NCBI RefSeq assembly: GCF_030532195.1
Contig: NZ_JAUNLP010000001.1
Location: forward strand, 534,669-598,668
Reading direction: 5' to 3'
DNA: 64,000 nucleotides
DNA from: Corynebacterium sp.
Lineage (GTDB): Bacteria > Actinomycetota > Actinomycetes > Mycobacteriales > Mycobacteriaceae
In this document: positions 9,374 to 19,800 of the stretch, piece by piece
How the letters are laid out: each line of letters begins with the position of its first letter
How positions within the stretch are numbered: position 1 is the stretch's first letter
Position numbers and translations under genes: made by a program
The notes under the pieces: generated by a model
Told to the model about the DNA's origin: nothing
Seen by the model: the letters and a program-made list of their open reading frames with translations, nothing else
Databases searched by the model: none

Positions 9374-10564
9374 TTACTTGGTGGGCTCCAAGGAGGTGAA
9401 GAAGGTGCCGCTGTACTTAAACGGCAGGTAGTCGTCGTGGAACTTGGCGAAGTCGGCGGCCGGGTCGAGGTCGGCGAATTCGTTCGGATGGAGCCACTTT
9501 GCGAACTGCTCCAGGGCGAAGACGTTGTATGGCGAGTCGTAGAACTGGTGGAACGCGGCGTGGAGATTGCCATCCTTCGGCGCGGTAAGAGTGTCAAAGC
9601 CCGGGGTCTTGAGCAGCCCTTCGAGGGTGCGCTCGGCGGTTGCGGGCTCGGCGGTGTAGCCCAGTTCGACATGCGGCAGGACTTCCGGCTTCTTCGGGTC
9701 GAGCGCCCACGAACCGCCGGTGGCGATGATCTGTTCTGGCTGGACGGAGAGGACCTTTTCGGCAGTCACGTCGCCGGATTCGGTATCCAGCAGGCTGTCG
9801 CCGAGGTTCTCGCCGCCAGCTGCGGTGACCAGATCGCCGAGGTTGGACTTGTTGACAGTGGCACAGCAGTCCTTCATGCCGGCTGCACGCCAGATGAAGG
9901 TCTTTGGCTTGTCGTCAATTTTTGCGGCGCGCTCGGTGATTTCGTTGACGCGCTCGGTGTAGAAATCGGTGAACTTCTTGGCATTGTCCTCTTCACCCAG
10001 AATCTGGCCGAGTAGTTCGACGGACTTGGAGGTATTCTCCAGTGGCTTCTGGCGGAAGTCGGTGAAGACGTACTTCAGGCCTGCTTGGTCGAGCTTGGTC
10101 AGGAAGCCGGACTGTTCGGCAGCCTTCTTGTGGTCCAGTGTCATCACCACGACGTCGGGCTTCTGCGCAATCAGATTTTCGACTGTGACATCGCCCTTGG
10201 CAATGCTTCCGATGGTCGGCAGATCTTTCAGCTCCGGCTTGGCCTCAAAGAGCTTGGCCTCGAAGGATGGGGCTGCCTGGTGCAGGTCGCTGCCGATTGC
10301 GACAATGTTTTCACCTGGATTGTCCTTATTCAAAAGCGAGGTAGCGAACATTGCGCGGCCTTCGCCGAGCACAACTCGTTCGGGCGCTTTGTCGAAGTCA
10401 ACAGTACGGCCGGCTACATCAGTAACGCTGAGAGCTGCTCCGTTACCATTTGCGCCTGCTGCCTTGTCGCTCTGCTCTGCGGATCCTGCGTCGGCACCGC
10501 ACGCTGCGGCAACGAAGCTCAAGGCCGCGCAGCCGAGCGCTGCGAATGTCTTGGTCAGTTTCAT
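9374..10564 (-). CDS. Iron-siderophore ABC transporter substrate-binding lipoprotein
   Basis: Periplasmic-binding-protein-type lipoprotein of the FecB/FhuD class, 396 residues. The signal peptide ends in a lipobox with the lipidated cysteine at position 22 (FVAAAC). The mature part has the two-lobed helical-backbone arrangement, with TVDFDKAPERVV at the start and the second lobe beginning near residue 230. First gene of the three-gene importer operon. Regulation by iron is inferred from the DtxR-type box at 10654-10672, which overlaps the predicted promoter spacer about 90 bp upstream of the start codon. Confidence 0.93.
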   Translation of the reverse strand: MKLTKTFAALGCAALSFVAAACGADAGSAEQSDKAAGANGNGAALSVTDVAGRTVDFDKAPERVVLGEGRAMFATSLLNKDNPGENIVAIGSDLHQAAPSFEAKLFEAKPELKDLPTIGSIAKGDVTVENLIAQKPDVVVMTLDHKKAAEQSGFLTKLDQAGLKYVFTDFRQKPLENTSKSVELLGQILGEEDNAKKFTDFYTERVNEITERAAKIDDKPKTFIWRAAGMKDCCATVNKSNLGDLVTAAGGENLGDSLLDTESGDVTAEKVLSVQPEQIIATGGSWALDPKKPEVLPHVELGYTAEPATAERTLEGLLKTPGFDTLTAPKDGNLHAAFHQFYDSPYNVFALEQFAKWLHPNEFADLDPAADFAKFHDDYLPFKYSGTFFTSLEPTK

Positions 10565-10653
10565 CGGTGTGCGAATTCCTCGTTAGTTGTTTAGTTCTAG
10601 GATTCAGAAATGGGATTATTGGCTTTTGGGTACCCTTTGCTAACCCTTTAGCC

Positions 10654-10672
10654 TTAGGCGTGCCTTACCTTA
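10654..10672. promoter_or_regulatory. DtxR/IdeR-type iron box
   Basis: TTAGGCGTGCCTTACCTTA matches the DtxR consensus TTAGGTTAGCCTAACCTAA at 14 of 19 positions, including both TTAGG and CCT-type half sites in correct spacing. On the minus strand it lies between a TTGAAA-like -35 and a TAAGGC/TAAAGG-like -10, upstream of the siderophore operon. This is where a repressor bound under iron-replete conditions would act. Confidence 0.75.
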
Positions 10673-10689
10673 CATTTCAATTTATTGAT

Positions 10690-10728
10690 AGAAAAGAGGC
10701 CCTGCTCTACCAACTGGTTGAGCAGGGC
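10690..10728 (-). terminator. Hairpin terminator, probably of the upstream MarR gene
   Basis: Perfect 9-bp inverted repeat GCCCTGCTC/GAGCAGGGC (10700-10708 with 10720-10728). On the minus strand it is followed by CTCTTTTC. It sits 127 bp after the MarR gene ending at 10855 and before the siderophore promoter, so it would insulate the two units. Confidence 0.55.
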
Positions 10729-10854
10729 TTTAAGAAATTCGTGGGGGTAAAAACTAACCATTGATGGGTGTAGGTGCGCTTGAGAGCATCAGCGCTATGC
10801 AGCAAGGCGCATGGGTCTTAGCTGCAAGCGGGCGAGCGAGCGTGGCCACAACTA

Positions 10855-11304
10855 CTACCTCCCAAGGACCGCGTGGAAGCATTTCATCATCATTTCGCGG
10901 TCAACATCCGCCAATGGCTCGATAACTTCGGTGCGGACAGTGTCGACATAATCCGGCGCTGCCTCGGCAAATACCGTTCGACCGACACCGGTGAGGACAA
11001 CAACATAATCGGAATCGGGATCTTCACCATGTTCTTCGGTGTGAATAAATCCGCGCTTTTCCAGGCGATTGGTATGCAGCAGGGCGCGAGGATGGTTCCA
11101 CTTCAGACGGTCACAAATCTGGTCGACGTGCAGGATTCCATCTTCGGTCTCATGCAATGCGATAAGCAGCGTGAAATCTGCGAAAGTCATTCCTGTCCGC
11201 TGACGTAGGCTGCGCTCAATATTGCGCTCCACCTCGCGGAAGGTTTGCACCATCGTCTGCCAGAAGTTCTGTTCGTCATCAGTGAGCCACTCATTTGGGT
11301 TCAT
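10855..11304 (-). CDS. MarR family transcriptional regulator
   Basis: DNA-binding repressor-type protein, 149 residues. It has the MarR winged helix: helix-turn-helix near residues 55-85 (VDQICDRLKWNHPRALLHTNRLEKRG) and a wing near residues 87-105. It is clearly paralogous to the product at 11518-11997; both begin with a WLT(D/E)(D/E)EQ segment and share the layout of the recognition helix. A short inverted repeat AGGCT/AGCCT (11313-11317, 11327-11331) just upstream of the start may be its own operator. The ligand is unknown. Confidence 0.85.
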   Translation of the reverse strand: MNPNEWLTDDEQNFWQTMVQTFREVERNIERSLRQRTGMTFADFTLLIALHETEDGILHVDQICDRLKWNHPRALLHTNRLEKRGFIHTEEHGEDPDSDYVVVLTGVGRTVFAEAAPDYVDTVRTEVIEPLADVDREMMMKCFHAVLGR

Positions 11305-11517
11305 ACTTCCCTAGGCTAATGGTGCAAGCCTGTTCACAGAAGGCAATTGCGAGAATAAGCGTTAGAGAATTCTGCGGAATCCTTAAACCCCCGTGGGGCA
11401 CGCAGATGACGCCCCGCCCCCTCCCCGCGTGCGCATCGGACCCGCGTGTGTGCATCGGAACCCTGTGGTCGTAGATGCTGGTTCGCAACCTTTAGCTACG
11501 AACCTGACCTACGCTAA

Positions 11518-11997
11518 CTACGAGTCCAGCTTTTCACGCTCTGCGTCGGCGGTCTCTGCAATCTTGTCTAACACTGCAGAAATTCCCTGGTAATCAATAT
11601 TCTCACCGAGAACATCAAACACGACGTGGCGCACGAGATTCACGTGGCTCGGTGCCGCCTGCTGGATAACCTTCAGACCATGATCAGTCAATGCGACATC
11701 GATACCGCGATTGTCGCAGGCACAGCGCTCCTTGGTGACCAGCCCGCGACGCTCCATGCGAGTGATTTGGTGCGACATGCGGCTGCGATCCCAGTCGAGG
11801 GCCTCACAGAGGGCACGCATGCGCACTACATGACCTTCGGCCTCGGAAAGAACGACAAGAACCGAAAAATCTGCAGTGGAGATATCGAGAGAATCTTGCA
11901 ACTGCAGGTCAATCGACCTATCAACAGCCCTTTTTGCGTTCAGGATTGAACGCCAAAGCCCCTGTTCTTCCTCAGTTAACCACTGGATATCTTGCAT
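11518..11997 (-). CDS. MarR family transcriptional regulator, last gene of the SNF2 cassette
   Basis: Winged-helix MarR protein, 159 residues, with the recognition region LCEALDWDRSRMSHQITRME near residues 62-82 and a wing containing CACDNRG. The two cysteines in the wing (RCACDN) could sense redox or metal state; that is inference. It starts 14 bp after the stop of the SbcC-like gene on the same strand, so it is probably co-transcribed with the SOS-boxed DNA-processing cassette. A paralog lies about 210 bp further on. Target genes are unknown; autoregulation of the cassette is one possibility. Confidence 0.85.
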   Translation of the reverse strand: MQDIQWLTEEEQGLWRSILNAKRAVDRSIDLQLQDSLDISTADFSVLVVLSEAEGHVVRMRALCEALDWDRSRMSHQITRMERRGLVTKERCACDNRGIDVALTDHGLKVIQQAAPSHVNLVRHVVFDVLGENIDYQGISAVLDKIAETADAEREKLDS

Positions 11998-12011
11998 GTT
12001 TACCGAGCATA

Positions 12012-14669
12012 CTATCTAGAGACTAAATCTTGAATTTGCAAAAACTCCGCTCCTGTCACGCGATCGAATCGACTTTCATCGCATGTGAGAACAATGACCT
12101 GCATATCTCGGCCGGCCTTAGATAGAGCGTTGTTCATCTTCCGCAAACGGTGTTCATCAGAGTATCCCAGCGCATCATCAATAATCACCGGCGCACCTTG
12201 GCCGCCCTCCATCACACCGGCTACGGCCAAACGCAACAAAATATCCAGCTGCTCTTGCGCACCACCCGACAGCTCGGTGACCTTGAATTTGCCATCAGCA
12301 TTGGAGCGAGACTCAATTTCCAGGTTGGAATTCATCACAAACTCGGTGCCCGGACCGAACACGCTGCCACCGTATTCATCCATCTTTCGCAGCAATGGCT
12401 CCGCCAGCGCATCGCGCGACTCAGACCGCGCCTCCGACATGGCCTGGTGAAGTACCTTCGCAGCTAAAGCTCGCCTACGCAGCGACTGCTGTTTACGCTC
12501 TGCACGCTGCACCGCACTTTTCGCAGCTGCCAAATCCTCATTGGCACTGACAAAGTACTCCAGATGAACTGCGATTTCCTGACGCTCATGCTCCAACTTC
12601 GCCAGACGCTGTTCCAGGGTCTCCTTTCGCTGTCGTGCACCGGCCAGAGAGGCCTCCACATCGTCAGCATCCCGCTTTGCCAGCTCAGTGCGCTTTTCAG
12701 CAAGCAGCTTCTCTGCCGTTTCAAAGTCACGCTGCCGGTTTTCAACTGCTGCAAAAATTGCAGCGTCAGTTGCCTTCTCCCGCGCTTGCATCAGCGATTC
12801 GGACCACACCTTCTCTGTCGAGCGCAAACCTTCCAACTGACTGCTGGCCTCTGTATAGGCAGCGTGCGCAGGACGCTTTTCCAGCTTTGACAAGCGCAAA
12901 TCGGCATTATCACGCTCTGCTTCTGCTTCCCGACGCTGTCTTCCTGCAGCCTCCAACCGTTCCTTGGCTTCCGCTACATCGATGTTCTCCGGAGCCTCTT
13001 CGCCCGCAAGCTCGCGGTAACGCTCGCCATAAACACGCACTTCTTCCTTCGCGTTATCCAGCTCTTCGGTGAGCTGATGGTATTCCGCACCATCAGACAC
13101 AGCATCAATAGCTGCCTCCACTTGGAACTTCGCTTTTTCTGCTTCACGACGTCGCGAATGCGCCTCCTGCGCCGCAGTAACCGAGTCCACTCCTGCAGCC
13201 TCTAACTGCTCCCGCATCAGCTGCTTTGCTTTTTCCAATCTGCGCTGGTGGGACTCCGATCCATCACCGGGCTGAATGGCAACTGTCACATCTCCGACAT
13301 CAACTGCCAGCGGCTTAGTTACTGCCCTTTCAACCGCCTCAGCCTCCGGAGACAGTTCTACACTTTCGCCATCAACTGTGACCTGCGTTTTCTTCTTGGC
13401 TGTCAGTTGCACACTCGGACTCGAAGCCTTCAAAATTGCAGCAGACGTTGTGACCTCTCGTTCACAGCCAAGCAATTTTTCGAGTGCAGTATCAGTCACG
13501 TTATTGCGAGCGATGACTTCCTTGTGCTCGGCTAACTGCTCACGGAGCTTTTCAACCTTGCCAACGCGCTGCGACAACGCCGCCACCAAGCTCCGCTTCT
13601 CCCCCAAAGTCACCTCAGCTGCGGCGAGCTCTTCGCGTTTGCGCGCCTCGCGGTAGGTATGTGCTACGGCATCGCGGGACTCCTGTGCTTTTTTCAGTGC
13701 AGCAGATTCTGCCTCGAAGGACTCTTTGAGCTCTGCAACTTTCGCGGCCTTTGCCGCCGCCTCATCTGCAGTTGTCTTTGCCTTCTCAATGAGGTTCTCT
13801 CGCTCAACCTTGGCTTCCTTCGCTGACTCCAGTAGCTTACTTGAGGCAACCGAGACCTCCGTAGCCTGGTTCACGGCGTCGCGGAACTTCTCAAGCTCTT
13901 CCAGCGCCGCAGCCCACCGATCAACCTCTTGCTTGGCCTCCGGGAGCAACTCGCGCTGATTGCGCTGGCTTTCCTCATTCCGAGCCGCTTTCACGTTTAG
14001 CGAGTCGAATTCCTTCACCTTTGCCGCTTTTTCGGCATGAGCCTGCTGAGCATCTTTCAACTGTGCGTCAGCCTCAGTAAGGAGCTTCTTTTCTTTACCG
14101 TTCTTTTGGTAGTACCGGTCGTACTCTGCCTGGACAGCCTCGAAGAGCCCAATCTCCTCCGGGGTGTCGGAGCGCTGACCGGAAGCTGACTGCAAAGCGC
14201 TGGTGACATGGGCAAATCCGCCGAGGGACAAGGTCTTTTGTGCCTGCCCCTGCTCGGCGACAAATACTTGCCACAGGTTCTTGGTATCCGCGCTTTGCAT
14301 GCGGGCCGCCAACCATTCCTCGGCTTGGTCATCCTTGAATACCTCAGCCGTCGGAGAATGTACCGTCACGATGGTGCCGGTGTCTTTGGTGGTACCGAAG
14401 ATTTTGTCGAGCGTGAACTCGTAGCCATCAAGCTCCATACGGACCTTGACCCGTGGCTTCTCCTGACTGTGATGGCTGCTCAAACTCGTTGCCTCGGCTG
14501 CGCGGGACTTCCACTTTGTCGTCAGAGCAACGTGGATTGCCTTCGCAATAGTGGTTTTACCGGACTCGTTTTCGCCAGAGATAACCGTGACACCGCGATT
14601 CGCCAGCCCTGTAATCGAAAGCGAATCAATTGCGCGTACATGTTGTAATTCGATGTCGTGAAAGCGCAC
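12012..14669 (-). CDS. SbcC/YhaN-like AAA ATPase with coiled coils
   Basis: SMC-type ATPase of 885 residues, the partner class of SbcD nucleases in DNA-end processing. The N-terminal half-head has Walker A GENESGKTT (residues about 32-42). Two long charged coiled-coil arms rich in Glu, Lys and Ala span roughly residues 180-760. The C-terminal half-head has the signature LSGGAQEQ near 798 and Walker B APVIIDDALGYSD near 828. I see no clear CxxC zinc hook at the arm tip, which separates it from canonical SbcC/Rad50. It follows the SbcD-like gene with a 3-bp gap, indicating a matched pair. Confidence 0.85.
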   Translation of the reverse strand: MRFHDIELQHVRAIDSLSITGLANRGVTVISGENESGKTTIAKAIHVALTTKWKSRAAEATSLSSHHSQEKPRVKVRMELDGYEFTLDKIFGTTKDTGTIVTVHSPTAEVFKDDQAEEWLAARMQSADTKNLWQVFVAEQGQAQKTLSLGGFAHVTSALQSASGQRSDTPEEIGLFEAVQAEYDRYYQKNGKEKKLLTEADAQLKDAQQAHAEKAAKVKEFDSLNVKAARNEESQRNQRELLPEAKQEVDRWAAALEELEKFRDAVNQATEVSVASSKLLESAKEAKVERENLIEKAKTTADEAAAKAAKVAELKESFEAESAALKKAQESRDAVAHTYREARKREELAAAEVTLGEKRSLVAALSQRVGKVEKLREQLAEHKEVIARNNVTDTALEKLLGCEREVTTSAAILKASSPSVQLTAKKKTQVTVDGESVELSPEAEAVERAVTKPLAVDVGDVTVAIQPGDGSESHQRRLEKAKQLMREQLEAAGVDSVTAAQEAHSRRREAEKAKFQVEAAIDAVSDGAEYHQLTEELDNAKEEVRVYGERYRELAGEEAPENIDVAEAKERLEAAGRQRREAEAERDNADLRLSKLEKRPAHAAYTEASSQLEGLRSTEKVWSESLMQAREKATDAAIFAAVENRQRDFETAEKLLAEKRTELAKRDADDVEASLAGARQRKETLEQRLAKLEHERQEIAVHLEYFVSANEDLAAAKSAVQRAERKQQSLRRRALAAKVLHQAMSEARSESRDALAEPLLRKMDEYGGSVFGPGTEFVMNSNLEIESRSNADGKFKVTELSGGAQEQLDILLRLAVAGVMEGGQGAPVIIDDALGYSDEHRLRKMNNALSKAGRDMQVIVLTCDESRFDRVTGAEFLQIQDLVSR

Positions 14670-14672
14670 GAG

Positions 14673-15848
14673 TTACTCCTTTTCTCCGACCAACCGAGCC
14701 AGCAACCGCAGTGCATCGGCGGCTGCCGTGGCATCCGCTTCGGAAATCAGCACACCTGTTTCAGTGCGCCCCTTACTGATTTCACTGAGTTTTTCCGCAG
14801 CTTGGAGCGGGTATCCAGTGAGATTGAGATTGGCAATATCGCCTTCTGACGGAACTACGGTCAGGTCGCTGCCGCTACCGCGACGATAGAGTGCCGCAAA
14901 AAGTTGCTGATAGCGCTCAAGACGAGACTCAAATTTGGTTGACTCCGACAGCGTGACGGTGCCACGCAGGGAGTACTTCACGGCTGTATCAGTTTTGGAT
15001 TCGATCCCATCAAGCTCAGCGAAGAATGCGTCAACATCTTCCGCACTCGAGATATGCATATCAATAGCGTGAAACGACCACTTTCCCACTCGGTGCGGGA
15101 CCACAGTCACCTCGCCCCGATCAGGTCCGCTTTCTGCGATGTCCACAACAAGTACGTTGCCCGAGCCCCGCTCCTTGTCGTCATACGCCGTGGTCTCATG
15201 CGCCCCGGAGAAAAACACGCGCCCAGAGCCGTCGAGCTGACTTGTCGAGTGCGAATCCCCAAGCGCTACATAATGCAGGGCGCCTCGCTCTATGGCGTGC
15301 TCAAGGCTGGCCAGATCAATCGTGGCACCACCTTCATCACCAAAGCCCTCCACCTGACCGTGCGCCACCATGACACGAATTCCATCCGTCGGTTCGAGCT
15401 CCGCAGCAGCCTCCGCCACGATGTCATCCGCCGAATACTTGCCACGCACCGGCACACCAACGAGCTCCACGCCCTCACGAATTGCTATGGGATTGGTGTC
15501 TCGCAGCACATAAACTCCCTGCTGCTCAAGGGATTCAAACGCTTTACGACGGTAGATTGACGAAGCATCCAGCGCATCATGGTTGCCTGGTAGGAGGTAG
15601 ACCGGCACGGGCAACTTGGCGATTCTATCCAGCGCTCGCAGAAATACCTTCTCCGGCAGCGTATTGGAATCAAACACGTCACCTGCAACAACGATGAATT
15701 CAGCATCTTCGCTGGTGGCTAACTCGCCAATGCGGTCAATGGCATCTAGACGGCTTTCATTAAAACGGGCCTGTGCTTCGCCGCCGTCTAATTCCAAAAA
15801 CCAGCGAGTCATGCCAAGTTGCCAGTCTGATGTATGAATGAATTTCAT
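14673..15848 (-). CDS. SbcD/Mre11-like DNA exonuclease (metallophosphoesterase)
   Basis: Calcineurin-type nuclease, 391 residues. The metal-binding motifs are in order: HTSDWQLG (residues 4-11), GDVFDS near 55, GNHDA near 87, AHGQ near 158 and GDSHS near 197. These would hold two Mn ions to cut DNA ends together with the SbcC-like ATPase. The start is ATG 15848, with AAGGAG 8 bases upstream; the frame is open upstream but overlaps the SWIM gene. The stop-to-start gap to the SWIM gene is 2 bp and to the ATPase gene 3 bp, so the genes are translationally linked. Confidence 0.9.
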   Translation of the reverse strand: MKFIHTSDWQLGMTRWFLELDGGEAQARFNESRLDAIDRIGELATSEDAEFIVVAGDVFDSNTLPEKVFLRALDRIAKLPVPVYLLPGNHDALDASSIYRRKAFESLEQQGVYVLRDTNPIAIREGVELVGVPVRGKYSADDIVAEAAAELEPTDGIRVMVAHGQVEGFGDEGGATIDLASLEHAIERGALHYVALGDSHSTSQLDGSGRVFFSGAHETTAYDDKERGSGNVLVVDIAESGPDRGEVTVVPHRVGKWSFHAIDMHISSAEDVDAFFAELDGIESKTDTAVKYSLRGTVTLSESTKFESRLERYQQLFAALYRRGSGSDLTVVPSEGDIANLNLTGYPLQAAEKLSEISKGRTETGVLISEADATAAADALRLLARLVGEKE

Positions 15849-15850
15849 TT

Positions 15851-16882
15851 CTAGAGCTCCTTCTGCCCGAGGCTCAGTGACTGCTGCAAGTGGTACCAAC
15901 AATCTTCCAGGTCAGCGACGGCACGGATTGTCTCCCTCGAAACTACACAGGCCGGCTGTAGCGCGTCGTGAAGCAAAGTTCGATCTGTGACGACCAACGG
16001 CTCGATGATGTCCAACGACGGTATTTCGACACGTTCCAAGTCATTGCCCCAATAATCGGCTTCAACTGCAAAAAGGTTTGCTTCCTGATTGCTGGATTCC
16101 GTTTCGGGCTGCGGCTTGTCCTTATTTTCTTCCCGCACAACGCCGCCAAGCCCCAGCCGTTTTGGTGCACTTCGGTTGCGCAGTGCGGTGAGTTCTTGCA
16201 ACCTGCGTTGCAGCTCTCGCTGTGTGTACCCGCGCAATTGCATTGACGACAACGGGTCTTGGTCAATTTCAGCTATTAGTTGAGCTGCCACTGCGACGGT
16301 GTGCTTGCACACTGGAGCTGGATCCGGACAGGTGCATTCGCTGTAGACATGTTCATCACCGTCGCAGAAAAGTTTCTCCATCTGCGCGAATGGCAACTCA
16401 CCGCGTTCAAATTCAGTAAATGATGACGGGTTGTTGACCAACCACCGCAGGACCTCTTCGACCTGCTTGTGGTCCCTGCGCGGAAAGCGAATGAACACTG
16501 AAAAGGGTTCGGGCTGGCTGCCTTGGACCTCCCCAATGACATAGCCTTCGGCGACGCGAATGCCAAGTACATTTCCATCAAAGCGGTACTTTTCTCCTCG
16601 GTGGACACGACCTGCGTCGGCGCCTCGGATAATAAATTCCCAAATCCACCTGGCAAAGGTCGTACGCGGTTCAACCGCAGCCTTAGCTGTGGTTCCCCTC
16701 CTCGGCTGCGCAGTGAATGCACCTGCCCAATCCTGAGTGGCAAGGAGCTTCTCAATCGTCGAGCTGGTTGGTGGTTTTGGACGAACCTTCGACCGCCGAC
16801 CGCGGCGTTTACCTGAAGGACCTTTTCCGAACTCGGCGTAGATGACGTTGTCGCCCCATGTCACATCCTCATTGTCGGCCAT
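15851..16882 (-). CDS. SWIM zinc-finger protein
   Basis: Protein of 343 residues with one SWIM zinc finger (CxCx(n)CxH) near residues 180-195, visible as CTCPDPAPVCKH. SWIM domains bind DNA or proteins and in bacteria are often encoded next to SNF2 ATPases, as here. The start is ATG 16882, which overlaps the SNF2 stop in an ATGA arrangement; an in-frame start nine bases further upstream (16891) is less likely. The N-terminus has a basic segment (KRRGRRSKVRPK) that may bind nucleic acid. It is probably the DNA-recognition or adaptor subunit of the SNF2 helicase; that role is inference. Confidence 0.88.
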   Translation of the reverse strand: MADNEDVTWGDNVIYAEFGKGPSGKRRGRRSKVRPKPPTSSTIEKLLATQDWAGAFTAQPRRGTTAKAAVEPRTTFARWIWEFIIRGADAGRVHRGEKYRFDGNVLGIRVAEGYVIGEVQGSQPEPFSVFIRFPRRDHKQVEEVLRWLVNNPSSFTEFERGELPFAQMEKLFCDGDEHVYSECTCPDPAPVCKHTVAVAAQLIAEIDQDPLSSMQLRGYTQRELQRRLQELTALRNRSAPKRLGLGGVVREENKDKPQPETESSNQEANLFAVEADYWGNDLERVEIPSLDIIEPLVVTDRTLLHDALQPACVVSRETIRAVADLEDCWYHLQQSLSLGQKEL

Positions 16883-19800
16883 CAGTACCACCTCTTCCGC
16901 GATGTAAACGGCGTAACGTTATCTGGAATTTCCTCGGACTCCAGCTCTGGTTCGGGTTCCGGCTGGGCTGCTGCCTCCAACGCCGATCTCTTATTCATTT
17001 CCTGCCGCAGTGTTTTAATTTTCTCCTTATCCAATTGCCACAGGGAACGAAGTCGGTGGAAATCCATCTCCGTCAACTTGGTCTCTCCAGCGCGCACGAC
17101 TGCATCTGCCAGTTCCGATTTTTCAAAAATCAATTCGTCGATACGCTCTTCGAGCGTTCCCACGCTGACCAGTTTGTGAACGTGGACGTCCTTGCTCTGA
17201 CCAATACGGTAGGAGCGGTCGGTTGCTTGGTTTTCTACCGCCGGGTTCCACCACCGATCAACATGAATGACATGGTTTGCCGCCACCAAGTTAATGCCGA
17301 CGCCCGCGGCAAGAGTGGACAGCAGGATAATCGGCGGCCCCTCGGGAGAATTGAACTCCTGCACCACGCGTTCACGCTGCATTGGTGTCATTGAACCTTC
17401 AATAAATGGGATGTCCACGCCCAACCGTTTGCTGAAATACGGCGCGAGCATTTTTCCGAACTCCACAAACTGCGTGAAAATCAGCGCGCGTTCACCGCTT
17501 TGGACGATGTCATCAACAAGCTCTTCCAACCGAGCGACCTTGCCCGAGCGGTGCTTGCCGTGGTCCAGCAAACCAGAGCCATCATTTTGATAGTGAGCTG
17601 GGTGATTGCAAATTTGCTTCAGCTTCATGATGCCGCTCAAAATGACACTCTTGCGGCCAAAATTGCCCGTCCGGCCTTTTTTGGCGCGCTTGAGCTTTGC
17701 TTCCAAATCGCGGACCGCTTCTTGGTACAAAAACGCCTGTTCAGCTGTCAGCGGAACCATTTCAACCTGCTCATTCTTCTTTGGCAGATCAGGCGCAATC
17801 TTCGGGTCAGACTTCAGCCTGCGCAGGATAAACGGCGCAGTAATTGACTGCAGTTGCAAAAGCATCTCGGCGTTGCCATCCCGTTCGATGGGAATGGCGA
17901 ACTTATTGCGGAACGCATTGGCTGAGCCAAGCATGCCCGGATTGCAAAAATCCATAATCGCGCGCAGCTCACCCAAATCATTTTCCACTGGCGTGCCCGT
18001 CATTGCGATATTGTGCCGGGAGCGCAAGCTCCGTAACGCCCTAGAGACCTGCGCATTTGGGTTCTTAATGGCCTGCGCTTCATCCGCAATAATGTGATCC
18101 CACTGGAAGTGCGCCAACTCATCGCGGTCACGCGTCGCCACACCATAGGTGGTCACTACAACATCATGCTCCGCGACAAAGCGCTGTAAGTCATCACCGT
18201 GCGGACGCCCCGACCCGTGGAGCAGCCCCACTTTCAGCTCCGGGGTGAACTTAATTGCCTCCGCAGCCCAATTTCGCAGCACACCGGTCGGGACAACCAG
18301 CAACGATGTCTTGTGCTCTGCACCGCCACTTCCGCCAGCTGCTTCACGACGACACCGTTCGTATTCCAACAGCGCCAGAATCTGGATAGTCTTTCCCAAC
18401 CCCATGTCGTCGGCGAGAATGACTCCAAAACCGCGGTGTGACATATCGGCAAGCCATTCCACACCATGCTGCTGGTAGTCGCGCAGTTGCCCAGTAAAGG
18501 TCGGTGGCACCTCCACCTTTTCGGACTCTCCCGGTGTGCCCTCTGAATACTTGGACACCAATGCCTTCAACCACGATGGGTCACGTGGAGCAACTGGCAC
18601 CGGCGCCGGCGCTTTGGCTTCCATACCGCCGTCAAAAACAAGCTCCTTTAAAGTGGCCTGTCCGCGACCGGTTTCCTCGCCCGCCTTAGTTTGCTCCACT
18701 AAGAACTTGAGGGCTTCTCGAGCCACTGTGGGATTGGCGTGAATCCAGTGATCACGCAGGCGCACGAGCCCCGTGCTCGATGCTGCGAGCTGACGCATCT
18801 CCGCTTCAGTGAGCACAGCGTCGCCCACCGCCAGCTTCCACTCATAATCCACCAACTGGTCGAAGCCGAGCTTTGGCTCTGCTCTACGGCCTGCTGGCCC
18901 TGTGGGATCAAGCTGTGGCACCGATGTATGAAGCTGCAATGTTGGTTCCACAGTCTTCCAATTTGGCGGCAGCATGACATCAATACCGACCTTCGCCAGC
19001 TCAGAGACGCCGTTACTCATGAGGTCTACCAATTGCTCCGAGGTCAGCAACAAGTCCAGCCCAGCCCCAGGACCAGCAGATTTGGCTTCCTTCAACGGTG
19101 GGAATGCCTCTTGGGCATCGAGCAATTGGGGGCGGAGCAGCGACAGTACCGAACGCCGACACATATCCGGATTGAGCCGCTCCGGAGCTGCGACGCCTAC
19201 GCGGTAATACATACGCAGTGGCCATAGCGTTTCATGGTCCGCTACAGCAGCACGCGGGTGAAAGCGCGTTACTGCCTGGTCCGCTTCGTCTTCGCGGCCA
19301 CGAATATCAAGCAGCTGTGGCAAATCCGCATCTGGCAGGTTTTCCAATTGTCCTTCAAAACCAACTGGTTCCTGAATCATAAACTGCAGGCGGACATCTT
19401 CCCCGTCAGCTGACAGCCGCCAACGAGCAAGAGCCTGAGCAATTCCAGGTGCCGCACGGTCAAGTGCCTCCGACTGCAGCAGCGCACGCACAAAGTTCTG
19501 GCGTTGCGGTGCTGGTTCATCGAGATCTGACAACAGGGCATTAGTCACCCAATGGAACATCCGGTTGATGAAGTCTTCGGCGATTGTCGCGCCCCCGTTA
19601 TCAATCAATACCGGTGGCGTCCGAGAAATCACCTGAGTCTGCCAACCAATTTCAGCAAGCCCCTCCGACATCCGCCACGTTGGCCACCACTGATTGTCCT
19701 CCCACGTCAGAGCAATTAATGCCCGTCCAGAGCGTGCGAAAACATCTAACCCACGCACCACGTCAACGAAGAAGCGCAAGTCCGGTGCCATGGCAGCAGA

